This document shows positions 11,126-22,813 of a DNA stretch of 64,000 bases, piece after piece. Position numbers and translations under genes: made by a program. Source of the stretch: Syncephalastrum monosporum B8922 (lineage: Eukaryota; Mucoromycota; Mucoromycetes; Mucorales; Syncephalastraceae); contig JNEN01001214.1 in assembly GCA_000697355.1 (NCBI GenBank), positions 1 to 64,000 of the forward strand. Reading direction: 5' to 3'. The notes under the pieces were generated by a model. That model had not been told where the DNA came from. It did not search any database and saw only the letters and a list, made by a program, of their open reading frames with translations. Position 1 is the first letter of the stretch; each line of letters begins with the position of its first letter.

Positions 11126-14100
11126 ATGAGCTTCGAAAATGACTCGAAATCTGTTAAAGGGGACTCCAATGCCGACGGCTCTTCCGTGGTAACGGGCCCC
11201 ATAAAGTCCTGGGACCAAGACACGGACACCATCCCTCGTCTGCAAGTTGTCGACGAGAACCAGGACTTCTGGTAATACTGATGCTACATACTCCTTCATG
11301 ACCGTTGTTGACTTGTGAACTTTGTAATTCTATCTTCCCAGCCAAGACTTGCCTGAGTACATGACGAAATGGAATTTGAACGATGCCGGCTTTCAGTACA
11401 ATGTGGTCGCCGTCTTTGGCTCGCAGAGCACTGGCAAAAGTAAGCACATATAGAGAACTGCCATTGGCGAACACTAAACTCTCTTCAGGTACTCTATTGA
11501 ATCGACTGTTTGGCACCACGTTTGATGTGATGGATGAGAACCAACGTAGTCAAACGACGAAGGGTATCTGGATGTCGCGTGGCCGCGGTATGCACGTGCT
11601 TGTGATGGACGTCGAGGGCACAGACGGCCGCGAACGAGGCGAGGACCAAGATTTTGAGCGCAAATCGGCCCTGTTCTCCATGGCAACGAGTCAAGTCATT
11701 ATTCTCAACCTGTGGGAGCACCAGGTCGGCCTTTACCAAGGTGCCAACATGGGCCTCTTGAAAACGGTTTTTGAGGTCAATCTTCAGCTATTCCAGAACC
11801 AAAAGGGGTACGTACAGTGTGGAAAGGCTGTTTACTTTGCAGCTCATCATGACTCTCTTTTTTTTTTTAGCAAGGAGAAGACGCTAATTTTAATCGTTAT
11901 TCGCGATCACGTCGGCGCCACACCGTTGGAAACCCTCGCTAAACCCCCCCAAGCCGATCTCGAAAAGATCTGGGCAGGCCTCTCCAAGGTATGATAAAAA
12001 ACGTAATTCTCGACATGTAATGTGCAGAACCACTCACAAACCTTGCTTCTTACCCCTTTCCTGCACATTTAGCCAGAGGGATTGGAAGACTGCAAGATAC
12101 ACGATTATTTTGACTTTATGTTTACAGGACTGCCCCACAAAATATTGCTACCCGAGAAATTTGACGAAGCCGTCGCGCAACTTCGCCATCGGTAAGAACA
12201 ATATATTGCGCGGACTTTAGCTCCTCTCTTACTATCGGTGCATCCAGGTTCAACGATCCTAAAGATCCCAACTACGTCTTCCAGCCTCAGTACCACAAGC
12301 GTATCCCTGCGGATGGTTACTATGCGTATGCTTCCAGCATCTGGGATACCATCTTATCTAACAAAGACCTGGACCTGCCCACACAACAAGAGCTTCTCGC
12401 CCAGTACCGTTGTGATGAGATCTCTAATGTAGGCGGTCTACACTTTTTGTATGTGTGCACGAGCTGATACCTTTATGATCATGTAGGCTGCTTTTGAGGT
12501 GTTTACCCAACGCGTCATGCCGTTTAAAGGCTTGATCCTTGAAAAGGCACAGATCGTGCCTGACCTGGGCGAGAAGATGAACGAGATTCGTGCTGAGGCC
12601 ATGCAATCCTTTGACAAGAACGCATCTCGGTATCATCGTGGTGTCTATGAGAAGAAGCGGGTCGAGATGTTGGCCAAGCTGAACACGCAGCTCAATATCT
12701 TTTTTGTCGGCCAGCTCAAGAACCTGCACAAAAAGGCCATTGCTATGTTCGAGGATAATCTCAAGGTACCGCGGAACATAATTATATATATCCACTATCA
12801 TTGACATCGTTCTTCTCCTAGACCGAGCTGAAAAAGCCCTCCTATAACTTTGCTGTGGCCGTAGATACTTGCTTAAAGGATGCAGATGAATACTTTACGA
12901 CGGGTGCCAAAGGTAAGCAAAATATATGATAATAGCCATCAGGGAAAAGGCGGCTTGCTTTAGTGCCCCGCATAGCCAGGGCAGATATTTGACTCATCGT
13001 GTATTGTAGCCATTGTCTTGCCAGAGACGGATTGGTCCTATAGCCACGAACACGGTCAGCTGGAGGAAGCGTTTGCAAAAGTGTCTGCTCAAGCACGCGC
13101 GGACGAATTTAAAAAGATGAGCAAGGCTCTTTCCGTAAGTATACTCTTTCGATCATTTCTTTTTGCTTATTGAAGTAATCCACAGAAACAAGTTGAGAAC
13201 GAGCTATCGGAACCGGTGTCGATTGCACTGAATAACCCCACCTCGGATACCTGGCACAAGATCATTGCTGCATACCAAACGACTGTTGAGCACGGACAAA
13301 AGACACTGGTGGACAAGGCCAAGAGTAAGTGATGCGATGTGATTCAATGAACAGTCAAAGTAGTAACATCTGCGTCGCTGTTAGGCTTCAATTCATCGGA
13401 CGAGGAGCTGGAAGAATCGATTGTTGGACTGCAGCGACAGGCATGGCAGGGGCTGCGCAAGAAGGTGGACGAAGAGTTGGCAGATAGCATGCTGCTGCTC
13501 AAGTTGCGGTCTCGTTTCGAAGAAAAATTCCGCTACGACGAGCACGGACTGCCTCGTGTCTGGAAACCAGAAGATGACATTGACAGCTACTTCCGGAAAG
13601 CACGCGACGAGGCAAGTGACATGAAGAATAGCACGACTTGCTCGGTATTCGATGACAAACTAACGCACATAGTGTATCGCAACAGACTCTCACACTGATT
13701 CCTCTCTTCGCCAAAGTCGATCTTAAGGATGACGCCGAGTTTACCATTGAGTCGGACGAAGACTTTGATTTCAAGCAGAGTCTGACGGTGCTGACGGAAG
13801 CGAAGCAAATTGATATCACGAACCGGTTCAAGCGCGAGTCGGATGCATTCTACCTCGAGGCGAAACGGTCGATTGTGGCGACGACGGCCAAGATACCGTC
13901 CTGGCTCCTCGTGGTTATGATTGCGCTTGGGTGGAACGAGTTCATGGCGATCATCAAGAGTCCCATTTACCTGATCTTGTTCGTCATGTGCATCACTTTC
14001 GGCTATATTATTTATGCCCTCAACCTCTGGGGTCCGCTCGAGCGAATCCTCACCACCGTGTTCGGCGAAGCCACCAAGATCGCCAAGGAACGCATGGTCG

Positions 14101-14198
14101 AGGGTCTCGACAAAGTACGCGAGGCTCAGCACAAGGGCCAGGAAGCTTTGGAGATGAAACCCGTGGGTAGTGGTGCTTCATCAAAGAAAGATGATTAG
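11126..14198 (+). CDS. SEY1: SEY1/RHD3 (atlastin-like) ER membrane fusion GTPase, 12 exons
   Basis: Dynamin-like GTPase that fuses ER tubules by homotypic tethering. Exons: 11126-11271, 11342-11439, 11489-11807, 11871-11988, 12073-12191, 12248-12428, 12487-12765, 12822-12912, 13010-13134, 13186-13324, 13385-13611, 13686-14198; 784 residues, close to yeast Sey1. The P-loop GSQSTGKS is at residues 75-82, split by intron 2. Then come TTKGIWM (switch I), [12 protein letters not shown] (G3) and VIRDHVG (G4). A long helical stalk follows. The C-terminus has a two-span hairpin (about 684-702 and 708-727; [16 protein letters not shown] and [18 protein letters not shown]) and a Lys-rich cytosolic tail with an amphipathic look. 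Intron 11 (13612-13685) is GC-AG: GAG|GCAAGT...CAACAG. All exon phases close to one open frame. Confidence 0.95.
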
Positions 14199-14637
14199 TA
14201 GGTAGATTCATCGCTTTCATCTTCCTGTTCATGTATGATGTATAAACTGTAAACTTTCTGGTATTGCTCGTTTCTCTCCCTTTTTTCTTTCCATTTCCAT
14301 TTCCATTTCCTTCTTTCGTATTATTTATCATTTTCAACTATTTTCTCTTTGTATGAATAGGTAGAAATGTCAACGGTAAGGTTTTGCCTCCTCTCATGGA
14401 CGCATAGCGACTAGAGTAGGCTCAGGAATTTACCGTGCCAATCCATAGCATACAGCCGAACGACCCGAAGGAAGCTCAAGGCCAAACTATGAACGGGCTA
14501 ATCCTACTGCCAAGTTGCAGACTTCACGAATAAGGTTGCCGGCCAAATCATGTAAGATGAGGCCTCGCGAATCTTGCAAACGATACAGTGTAAAGAAAGA
14601 AATACAATTTGCCCACTTTGTTCGCTTTTTTATATCT

Positions 14638-14692
14638 TCGGCGGTCACTTAAAAAAAATTTTTTTTTCTTTTTGAGTGACCGCTAAGCCGAT
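14638..14692. repeat. Hairpin: GCGGTCACT stem with A/T loop, 3' of SEY1
   Basis: GCGGTCACT (from about 14641) is followed by an A-run, T-run and CTTTTT, then AGTGACCGC. The 9-bp stem is perfect and the outer bases (TCGGC / GCCGA) extend it with a short bulge. It lies 440 bp beyond the SEY1 stop. It may be a small foldback element or a transcript-end structure. Confidence 0.5.
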
Positions 14693-14792
14693 GCAACCTT
14701 GGCTCCTCTCCCGACCGCACGCCCACGATCTTCACACAGCCTCTCTTACGGTACATAGGTGCGTACAAGTATATACATATCTAAAGTGCGCA

Positions 14793-14815
14793 ATATATAT
14801 ATATATATATATATA
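14793..14815. repeat. (AT)n microsatellite
   Basis: About eleven AT units in a row, in the intergenic stretch between SEY1 and the next gene. Confidence 0.85.
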
Positions 14816-15105
14816 CCTCACTCACGGGCATGTACGTGTCTTTTCATCCTCATCAATGCTATCCTTTTTGTTTTTTCCACTTTATTCAGTTATACGAGGA
14901 AAAGACCAGGGGAGGAATTGTGTGCTCCGCATATCCAAGTCGAGTAACGCGTCGAATTGTGCTTTTTTGATATTGTATATATTTGTCTGACGGGAGAAAG
15001 ATGGAGCATGTGCAGTAAATGTGTTTGTATATGAAGAAGGTTCAGAACGAAGGAAAAGTTTCTTCTTGAAAGGAAAAAGGGCGGATCTATTACTGAGGTG
15101 TATGT

Positions 15106-15461
15106 TTACTGAGCTGCTTGAGCCTGTTGAGCAGCAATTTCCTCAGCACGTGCCCGGTTCTTGAGCAAAAGCTCCTTCTTGCCCTCAATCGCAGCAGACT
15201 GACGTTCCAAAAGACCATTCACGTAGTAGCCGACACCACCAAATACAGCCGCGGCAAGGGCATGGCTGCTCGGGTCTACACAGTCATGTAAATGACCGAT
15301 TAGCTTTCTTCTTTTTTTTTTTTGTTTCTGCTTTCACCGAATCAAAGCATCGAGCGATGAGACTTACTGGAGAAGAGAGGGCGCTTCTGCAGACCAAGGG
15401 CGTAGGTGCGGACGAGGACACCGAAGGCAGCAAAACCGGAGACACTGGTGAGGACGCTCAT
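15106..15461 (-). CDS. Small single-span protein, resembles a fungal complex I accessory subunit
   Basis: Two exons (15461-15368, 15275-15106) give 87 residues: MSVLTSVSGFAAFGVLVRTY..., then a Gly/Ala-rich membrane segment at about residues 37-54 (HALAAAVFGGVGYYVNGLL), a charged helix and an Ala/Gln-rich end. The intron is GT-AG with a strong GTAAGT donor. The pattern of short N-terminal part, KRPLFSNPSSH motif, GGxGYYV membrane span and coiled tail resembles small accessory subunits of mitochondrial NADH:ubiquinone oxidoreductase in fungi (NUXM-like). I recall this resemblance only in outline, so the function is tentative while the gene itself is well supported by phase and composition. It is convergent with SEY1, about 900 bp away. 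Confidence 0.7.
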
Positions 15462-17568
15462 GTTCTTGTTTCTTGTTCTTGTACAGATGGCAGCAAAGAG
15501 AGGCCTGGCTCGACAACACCCAATCTGAATTCCGGAGCCTCAAAAAATGTCGTCACGCCTCGTCCTCTTGTAATGTACTTGCTTTTTCTCTTGAACTTAT
15601 TTCTGTCGCTTACGATTATCCATATCTGTTTTCTTTCGCGTCTCATCCGAGGCAGCATAAAACACGGGCAGTCTGTATGCTGTCGTTTCAATCATAATGT
15701 GATTTACGTATTTAGCAGGACACACCCTATCCTAAAGTATCTATAGTGGCTGCAATGCCTATCAAAATTAGGGAAGGACATTCGTTTATAGCAGACAGTG
15801 TGAATAATGGTCTTAGGTCGACCGAGGCTTCAGGTTGCCGATGCGTTTATTTCATTGCGAGATGTCAGTGAAGCAGAGAATTCAGTCCTGGTTCTGCAGG
15901 GCAACTGTGCGACCCGTATAATAATAAGACACATAACGTTTGTGTCGTCTTTGAGACTAGAACATCTGTAGATTCTGTGGGTGATAGTATGTCTGGATAT
16001 ATAAGGTATCTTGGAGTGTATGTCAAGATATATCAACGTAACATATGAGCTATCGTTATTATGCAAGACACTTTTAGTTTTAAGTGGCATCCCACACTCG
16101 TCCAAGCCATCTAAACGTGCTACTTGAGAGAAGGCTGTGCTCAGACACGAATTTTTTTATCGCATTTATCTCAATTATGCAGCAGCGAGATGCCTAGTGA
16201 AGTGCTTCCGCATGTCATCCCGATTAAAAGTATGTATATAGCCTTATATGACGGAAGGAGACGGGTTGCCGTGACAACTGGGTGTCTTATTTTGTCGAAT
16301 TGAGCTGTAATTGCCCTGCCTTCGTTCACTCCGAGTGACTATATCCTCAAGACAAAGCAATTCTCCAATCTTTCTATTACGCTAGGACCGGAAGAAGTAG
16401 ATTCTAGGGAGGGCCTTAGCCCATGTGCTCTGCTGTTGACCACCTCTTTAATTGACACCCGCTTCTGTACTTTCAGTCGCTTTAAAGCAAATTAGAAACT
16501 ACTTATCGGTGTTGGCATGGACGACTTCACGGGAATACGTTAAAGACCCAGGCAGTCGTCTATGAATCTGCAACTGCTAGATATTCTGTCAGGAAAGCTA
16601 AGGAAGCCGGATATTCCTACGTCCGCGTGGGTGGAACTATGACCAGCCAAACGTGACCGAGATACCACCACGACGGTATATATAACCAGAGCTGGTGACG
16701 CTAAAATGCTAGCGATACATGGTAAATGCTGCCTGTCTTGCTAAACTAGCTTCCACAGCGATGGATTCGCAGCCCACGGCACCGCGTTTGCTCTGAAGAC
16801 CATGACCGCATACGAGGAACGCCCCTCCCTTTCAGTTTATCGCTAAGGGTCCTCCAAAGCACATAGTCAAGAAAGCTACCAGTCGCACAAGACCCATTGT
16901 TAAATTACACACAGACACGTAGATAGCTCTCGAGACAGATGGCCAGGATGAACAGACCTGTGCCGTTTAACATTTGTAAACATAAACATTTGTGCACAAC
17001 TGTAGCCTGAAATCCACCATTATAGACGCAGAATTCTCGACATGTCATCTCGCGTCGAAAGATATAAATGAGCAATTATAAGCTGCAGCCAGCATATAAT
17101 GCGATGCGCAGTAGCGCTCAGCAGTGTAACCGACCTATGCGAATGGAGCTGATAGTATGTCTATGTAGTAAGAAGGGTCTGCCAAGGCTTTTGTGCAACC
17201 GACTTCCACAGATGCTTCAGTTGATACCATGGACATTCACATCCTGTTCATTTGTCCGCTGGGTCGTATAGATAGCAGGTTAGATCGTCACAGTACAAGC
17301 TTGAGCTTTGACAAGAAGAAGCCAATGGTATAATAAGACGAGGAATTGTGAATGATATGATATCATGTGTTGCGCAATGGCTGCAAAAGGCAAACCCATG
17401 GACTGCGCGCGGGCGGGGAAACCGGGCGGGTTCAGTTCGATGATAGGGGGTCCGCGCATTTGCGTTTTGGGAGCACACACACATACGTTACTCCGGTGCA
17501 AGACAAAAGACAGCATACAGCGTTTGTCCTCTCACTTTCCCTCTTTTGCTTTGTTTCCCTCTTCCGCC
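15462..17568. other. Gene-poor intergenic stretch
   Basis: No frame here has codon composition, splice structure or motifs of a gene. The last 200 bp before 17569 hold a CT-rich tract (CTCACTTTCCCTCTTTTGC) that suits a 5' leader for the following gene. The rest shows nothing I can name. Confidence 0.5.
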
Positions 17569-18372
17569 ATGGACAACCATAACCCATTTCGCATGCCCAC
17601 GGCTTCATTTCCCTCGTCTCAATATCCGCAGCAACAAGCACAGCAACCACAACAACCACACCAGCTGCAGCAACTACAACAGCTACAGCAACCACAGCAA
17701 CTTCAACAACAACAACCATATCAGCAACAACCCAATTCGTCTTTCCAGTCAGGCTTTACGCCCTCAACAAATAGCCCCACCCCGTTACAATATCAGCCCA
17801 CTGGCTACATGAGTCAGTCATCGCCCTTTCAGTCATCTCAACCGGCTCAGCAATCGCCCTACTCGTCCATGGGCTATTCGCAGCCCTCTTCTTTTACGCA
17901 GCAGCAACAACAGCCTCAAACACAGGGCTCCGTTTACCAATCTATTCAGCCGCAACCCACGAGCCAATTCCCCGGCTATTCATCCCCCATATCTCAGCAA
18001 CAGCAGCAACCGTTTAATCAATTTGCTTCTTTCCCACAGACAAGTTCGTACCCTCAATTCCCGCAACAGCAGCAAACGCCACAGCAACAGCAGCAGCAAC
18101 AGCCATTCTTTCAGCCGCAACCCCAAGCAAACACTTCCAATTTTTACATCCCTCCTGATTTTGGCCTTTCGCAACCACAACAGCAGCAGCAGCAGCAGCA
18201 GCTACAGCAGCAGCCATTCACGCCGCGGCATCCTCCAGTCGATGCGGATGCCTATCTCAAGTCACGGAAAGGCGTGCGCAAGGTCGAATGTCCCGTCTGC
18301 CACAAGACAATCGAGGGCGATGATCCTGCTATCAATCACCATGTGAACGAGCATCTGGAGTACGACTTATGA
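17569..18372 (+). CDS. Gln/Pro-rich protein with NPF motif and C-terminal UBZ-like zinc finger
   Basis: Single exon, 267 residues. The start ATG at 17569 has a strong context (CCGCCATGG). An upstream in-frame extension is open but lacks this context and composition. Residues 1-10 hold an NPF tripeptide (NHNPFRMP), the ligand motif of EH domains. Residues 25-225 are low complexity: Gln runs of 3-8, SPF/PFQ repeats, Tyr and Pro. The C-terminus (about 235-267) is basic then CPVCHKTIEG...INHHVNEHLE: C-x2-C followed after 12 residues by H-x4-H or H-x3-H, in the layout of UBZ/small C2H2 fingers that bind ubiquitin or nucleic acid. A prion-like tail plus NPF plus UBZ-like finger hints at endocytic or ubiquitin adaptor work; this is inference. 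Convergent with the transporter to its right. Confidence 0.8.
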   Translation: MDNHNPFRMPTASFPSSQYPQQQAQQPQQPHQLQQLQQLQQPQQLQQQQPYQQQPNSSFQSGFTPSTNSPTPLQYQPTGYMSQSSPFQSSQPAQQSPYSSMGYSQPSSFTQQQQQPQTQGSVYQSIQPQPTSQFPGYSSPISQQQQQPFNQFASFPQTSSYPQFPQQQQTPQQQQQQQPFFQPQPQANTSNFYIPPDFGLSQPQQQQQQQQLQQQPFTPRHPPVDADAYLKSRKGVRKVECPVCHKTIEGDDPAINHHVNEHLEYDL

Positions 18373-18519
18373 TATCAAAAGGAATATAATAAACCAGCAT
18401 ACATATGCACACACATGCACACATACACACACACATAAACACACCTGTCCTGACAACCCCGTTCGTCACTCCATATTCTAGGTTGCTCAATGTACATTGA
18501 TATCTTGATATTTCTATTG

Positions 18520-20375
18520 TTAATTACGAAAGTCCTGTAAAAATGCCTTGAGCGCGTCCGCCGTTCCAAACACAGCACAAAAAGTGCCTGCTATGGCGAT
18601 GATCAGGCACGTCAACAACTCTCGAAACTGACCCTCGCGCCGTGTCCATGCGAGCTTGATCCAAAACACACAGGGCAGCACAAACGTCAATGACTCGGAT
18701 GCGATCGTGCCAAGCAGGCTCATGAAGTCGGAGAAGTAGGGTGTGAACATGGCCACGGCCGCACAAAAGCTGATCTGCGCCGTTCGCACAACGGCACGTG
18801 TCGCAAAGGGGTACCGCTTCACATAGAGCCGCCACGACGAGGGCGTCTCGTGTCGAAATAGCCACGCCTCGACGCTGAGGGTGAACACGTAAAGGTACAT
18901 GGGTATCGCCAGTAAAACATGCAGGGTCGTGACCAGCATGGCGACATTTTGGGCTGTGCCTGTCCTCCCATGTCCCGCTTGGTTAGCCGATATTGCTTGA
19001 ATATGCACGCACGAGGCCGCATGATAGGTTTGAGCGTCCGAAACTTTATACTACCTTGCGGCAAAGAGTCGAAAACCGGGTTGAGGACTGCGCTCCCGTA
19101 CACCATGTAGCATAGCAGCCCCATGAGGCTGTACATGACCGTGATAGAAACCGTTGCGACCAGCTGCACCTGGGGCCATCGATGCGGTGTGGCCATCGAT
19201 GCCTCCAGCTGCGGGAAAATAACGTTGCCGCAAAAGCTAAAGCTGAACGTACTAAAGGCAATGGGGATGTTCTCTGGGAGCGCCCAATCATGGTGCGCAG
19301 CTGCCGAAGCGCTTGTACTGCTCTGTGGGCCCGAGACGGCGACAACCGTCGTCACGAGCAAGAGACATACGGTTGCCATACATGCGAAGAAACTGAAAGC
19401 TCATCACCGGGCCAAACGATAAAAAAAGAAAGAGAGCATGAATAAACAGACAAGAAGCACTGCATTGGACATACCTCATGAATGACACATCACGCATGGT
19501 CCGCACAAGCGTGTAGGGTATGCCAATGATAACCGCCAGAATCCATGTGCACGCCGCGCGTCCGATAGATACATGCACAACGCTGGCAAGGCGAGACACA
19601 TTGTCCCCTGCGAGGATGAGATACAGCGTAGGTGTAAATACGAGCAGCAGCTGTGAAAACACAGCTCCTACGATCATGCCAGGCTTTCCAAAGGCCATCT
19701 GACCGATCTCTGCAAAGCCGGATAATCGATGCGGCCTGCATATGCCCATACATTAATCCAAGCGTTCTTGTACGATATAGTCGCGTCCGCGGGAAGGGGG
19801 GGGGGTGCTGCAAGACTATGAGACTTACTGTCTGTAAGTGAGGCACCGAATGAGCAGAATGCCGCAGAACTGAAACATGGCTGCACTCAAAAGGAGAAAA
19901 ATCAGTCCAACCCATCCTGAGCGGCTCAGGGCATGCGGTATGCCGAGAATGCCTGTTCCGGCGACAACACATCTAAACAAGAAGGCATCGAAACGTGAGA
20001 CAAGCGCCTGTGTGTGTTCACTTTAAGAGTCGTACACGATGCTCGACAGTGTAGAAGCGTTGGACACGTTGCGCTCTACCGGAACTGTATAATTATAGAC
20101 CAGAGGCTCTTGTACGTGTTTAGGCTCCGGATCGTTCTTTTGTTGGTCTTCATCTGTCGACGTGGTACGGAACTCATACAACGAGGAGGAAATGACATCT
20201 TTTTCACTTTTAGCGTGGACCCAGATAGAATAACGGGTATACTATGGCAAAGGAAGATGTAATACGCACAATGCTCTTCTTCGCTACGGCTGCTCGTCGC
20301 AACGTTATGTGCAGTGCGGATGGAGAGATCTCTAGTGGTCTCCGGAGAAGCAGCTCGAGATGTGTCCATCAACAC
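18520..20375 (-). CDS. AAAP-family amino-acid transporter (AVT-like), 6 exons
   Basis: Exons: 20375-20266, 20206-20036, 19972-19829, 19735-19475, 19392-19055, 18959-18520; 487 residues. An acidic, Ser/Thr-rich cytosolic N-terminus of about 90 residues is followed by the hallmark first span of the family, VVAGTGILGIPHALSRSGWVG, then about ten more hydrophobic spans. Other family signatures: FAEIGQMAFGKPG, PEN-IPIAFSTFSFSFCGNVIFPQ and LCYMVYG. These carriers move neutral or other amino acids, usually across the vacuolar or plasma membrane by proton antiport or symport. Substrate and compartment cannot be read here. The first intron is the weakest call (donor GTATTA, acceptor AAAAG), so the first 37 residues are less certain. 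The other junctions keep phase. Confidence 0.9.
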
Positions 20376-21004
20376 TTTTGCAAAGAAAGGGGAAAGAGCG
20401 GAACGACACCTGTGAGGCGTCCCAATGATGGAACGGAATTAGTGTTGACATGTGCTATCTATCATGCGCTCAGTTCAAGATTGACCCGGATAGCGTCTCT
20501 GCTTTTGTATCTGGCCGCCGCCGTATTGGTCCATCTGTATCTTCATATTTACTGGCGATCATTATAATATATGTATACCAAAGGATTGGAGCGGTTCAAA
20601 ATGAGAGTACCGATGTTGCGCTACGTAGGGACAACGAGGGCTGTTCACTCATCCTTTATAGTATTCGTAAGTGCCTTTCGATGGAGAGCGTTCAATTCCT
20701 GCATATGCATGTTGTATATACTCCAGCATTCTAAGAAGGTAAAGTGGCTGATACTGGCTCTTGCCGGCGTCCTGCCGAGCAATCGAAATCAATAAATTCT
20801 TTGGTTCGAGCTTATCGAGTATTACGTCCGTGTCGGCACTGATAGAGCGAGTGTTACCTTGCAACATACAACATAGGCAGATGAGATATAAAAAAACGTG
20901 GTTAATACAGTACGGCGGCAGACACTTGACCTAGTTTTAGTGGAAGAGAGTCGATACAGTCTGCAGTGATATGGATTTCTGTGAAATGCCATTCCGAGGA
21001 GGAG
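20376..21004. other. Intergenic between the transporter and the mariner element
   Basis: No supported gene. This should hold the promoter of the transporter on its left side. Nothing else is visible. Confidence 0.4.
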
Positions 21005-21006
21005 TA

Positions 21007-21098
21007 CAGTGCCGCCAACAAGTAATGTCACAGCCAATCAAAATCAATGTCACTGATCAATAAAAACGATGTCATTGGTCAGCCAAAATTGATTTCAT
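21007..21098 (+). repeat. Left terminal inverted repeat (92 bp)
   Basis: Identical base for base to the reverse complement of 26759-26850. The outermost bases CAGT are typical of Tc1-like ends, and the flanking TA is at 21005-21006. Internal direct motifs (GTCACAGCCAATCAAAAT, GTCATTGGTCAGCC) could be transposase binding sites. Confidence 0.92.
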
Positions 21099-21240
21099 AT
21101 TTTTAGAACTGAGGTTAAGAATCACCTCGTGATTCTTTGGCACCCGCGAAAAATACAAATAGGAGAGGACTTCTTTTTCCTGGTATTTTTTTTTTCTTTT
21201 TTCATTGCTTTACAATTCGACAAAAGTACAATATTTCTTT

Positions 21241-22501
21241 ATGAAGATGGGCATGGGAATGTCATTAATGAGAATGGTGGTCCTGAGCCCAAGGACTGTG
21301 TTGTTGATCAGAATGAATTCATTGTTGAGACTCTTGCTACTCATACAGAGTACTTGGGAAATGTGGTCCCCAGTGATTCTTCGACTTCTCCAATGTTAGA
21401 AAAGCCAAAAGGTGACGATGTTCATATGAAGGAGGCAAAACCAAAACGAGAGTACGTGCGCTATACAGTTCAGGATAAAGCTAGGTTTTTCGATCTGAAG
21501 AGTGAAAAGTGCATGACTGCATCAGCTGCAGCAAAGCAGTTGGGCATTCACCCTCGAACAGCCTACCGGTGGGTTAGTCAGTATTGCGTGCCCTGACAGT
21601 ATTTTTGAGAGCTATAAAAAAGTAGGTCGTAAGTGCATCTTAACTGAAGAGCATAAAATGACTGTTATCAACTTCCTTGATGTTAATCCCCCCTGCTACT
21701 GTTGTTGAAGTGACTGAGCATCTACTGAAGCGATTTCATGGTCTTTAAGTATCACGCAGCACTGTTAATAAGTTTATGAGACGTGAGTGCAATCTTTGTT
21801 TGAAAAAAGCAGATTTTCATTCCATTGAGAGAGACAGTCCAGCAAAGATTGAGGAACGACATGACTGGGTTTGTAAGTGGGGAACACAGACATGAACTTT
21901 GGCGAATTGTGCATTTCTTGACGAGTCTGCTTTTGATATCAATATGAAACGCTCCAGAGCTTGGTCGAAAAGAGGTACGCGTGCTATTGTTACCAGGCCC
22001 ACTACGAGAGCAAACACAACGTCCATATTCGGCGCTATATCTGCTACAAGTTTGATCACAGTCGGGTGTAAAAAAAACCTAGACCTGCAAAGAAGAGATA
22101 GGGGATGGATATATTATATAAGCTCAGGAACTGTTACTGGTCACTATATCAGTTTCTTAAAAACAACTCTCGATGAAATGGACAAACACCCGCATATGAA
22201 ACGTCATTATATTGTTATGGATAATGCACCCATTCACACACATGAAAACATAAAGAAGTATATTGAGTATCGAGCATATAAATGTGTGTATCTTCCTACT
22301 TACTCTCCAGAGCTTAACCCAATTGAACAATTCTGGGCAGTGGCAAAGAGCAAGGTTAAACGTCGTAGGTTCTTGCAGGAAGACACTTTGTCCAAAAGGA
22401 TTACAGAAGCCTATAACAGTGTGAAGCAAAGTCATTTCAGAGGTTTCGTCTCGCATTCTTACCAGTCTTGGGACAAATGTCGAAACAGACAACCTATGTG
22501 A
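21241..22501 (+). pseudogene. Tc1/mariner (DDE_3) transposase, broken by frameshifts and stops
   Basis: The N-terminal part (to 21596) ends in a helix-turn-helix DNA-binding region: YTVQDKARFFDLKSEKC, then ASAAAKQLGIHPRTAYRWVS. A change of frame near 21596 continues into VGRKCILTEEHKMTVINFL. Further lesions lie near 21690, 21750 (TAA) and 21895 (TGA). The catalytic half is one open frame, 21899-22501, with FLDESAFD (first D), YIVMDNAPIH (second D) and YSPELNPIEQFWAVAKSKVK (E), giving the DD(E) triad of the family. With four lesions no full protein can be made. The uninterrupted catalytic half is longer than expected for neutral decay, but may be chance. Confidence 0.85.
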
Positions 22502-22813
22502 TGACCCAAACGAAAGCGCAATTAGGGAAAAACGGTAAATGGACAAGCAGAAAAAAATCTGCCTATCATCCTTTTCAACTCTCTGCTGCCGTCAAAGAAA
22601 CCATTCGAAAATATGGGAAACTGTCCAAAAAAAAAAAAAAAGCGTCAGGTTGAAAAAAGCGTCGGGTCGAAAAAAATTGCTTATTTTGGTTTCATCCGCA
22701 TGACAATTGGCAATTTTTCTTGTGACATTGGTACCTGCAACGAGGCCTTCGCAACAAAAGACTAACTTCGAAAACATAAACATGATCAACACACGGAACG
22801 CGCAGTTGCTACG

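Noticed and set aside
12424..12807. 127-codon minus-strand frame
   Set aside because: Shadow of SEY1 exon 7.
13587..14132. 181-codon minus-strand frame
   Set aside because: Antisense shadow of the SEY1 last exons, which keep phase and motifs on the plus strand.
20230..20266. 24-28 nt intron ending at CCATAG in the transporter's first intron
   Set aside because: Shorter than any credible spliceosomal intron; the 59-nt version keeps the frame.
22641..22677. Two short direct repeats GCGTC(A/G)GGT(T/C)GAAAAAA
   Set aside because: Too short and too few for a CRISPR-like or satellite array; likely local slippage.
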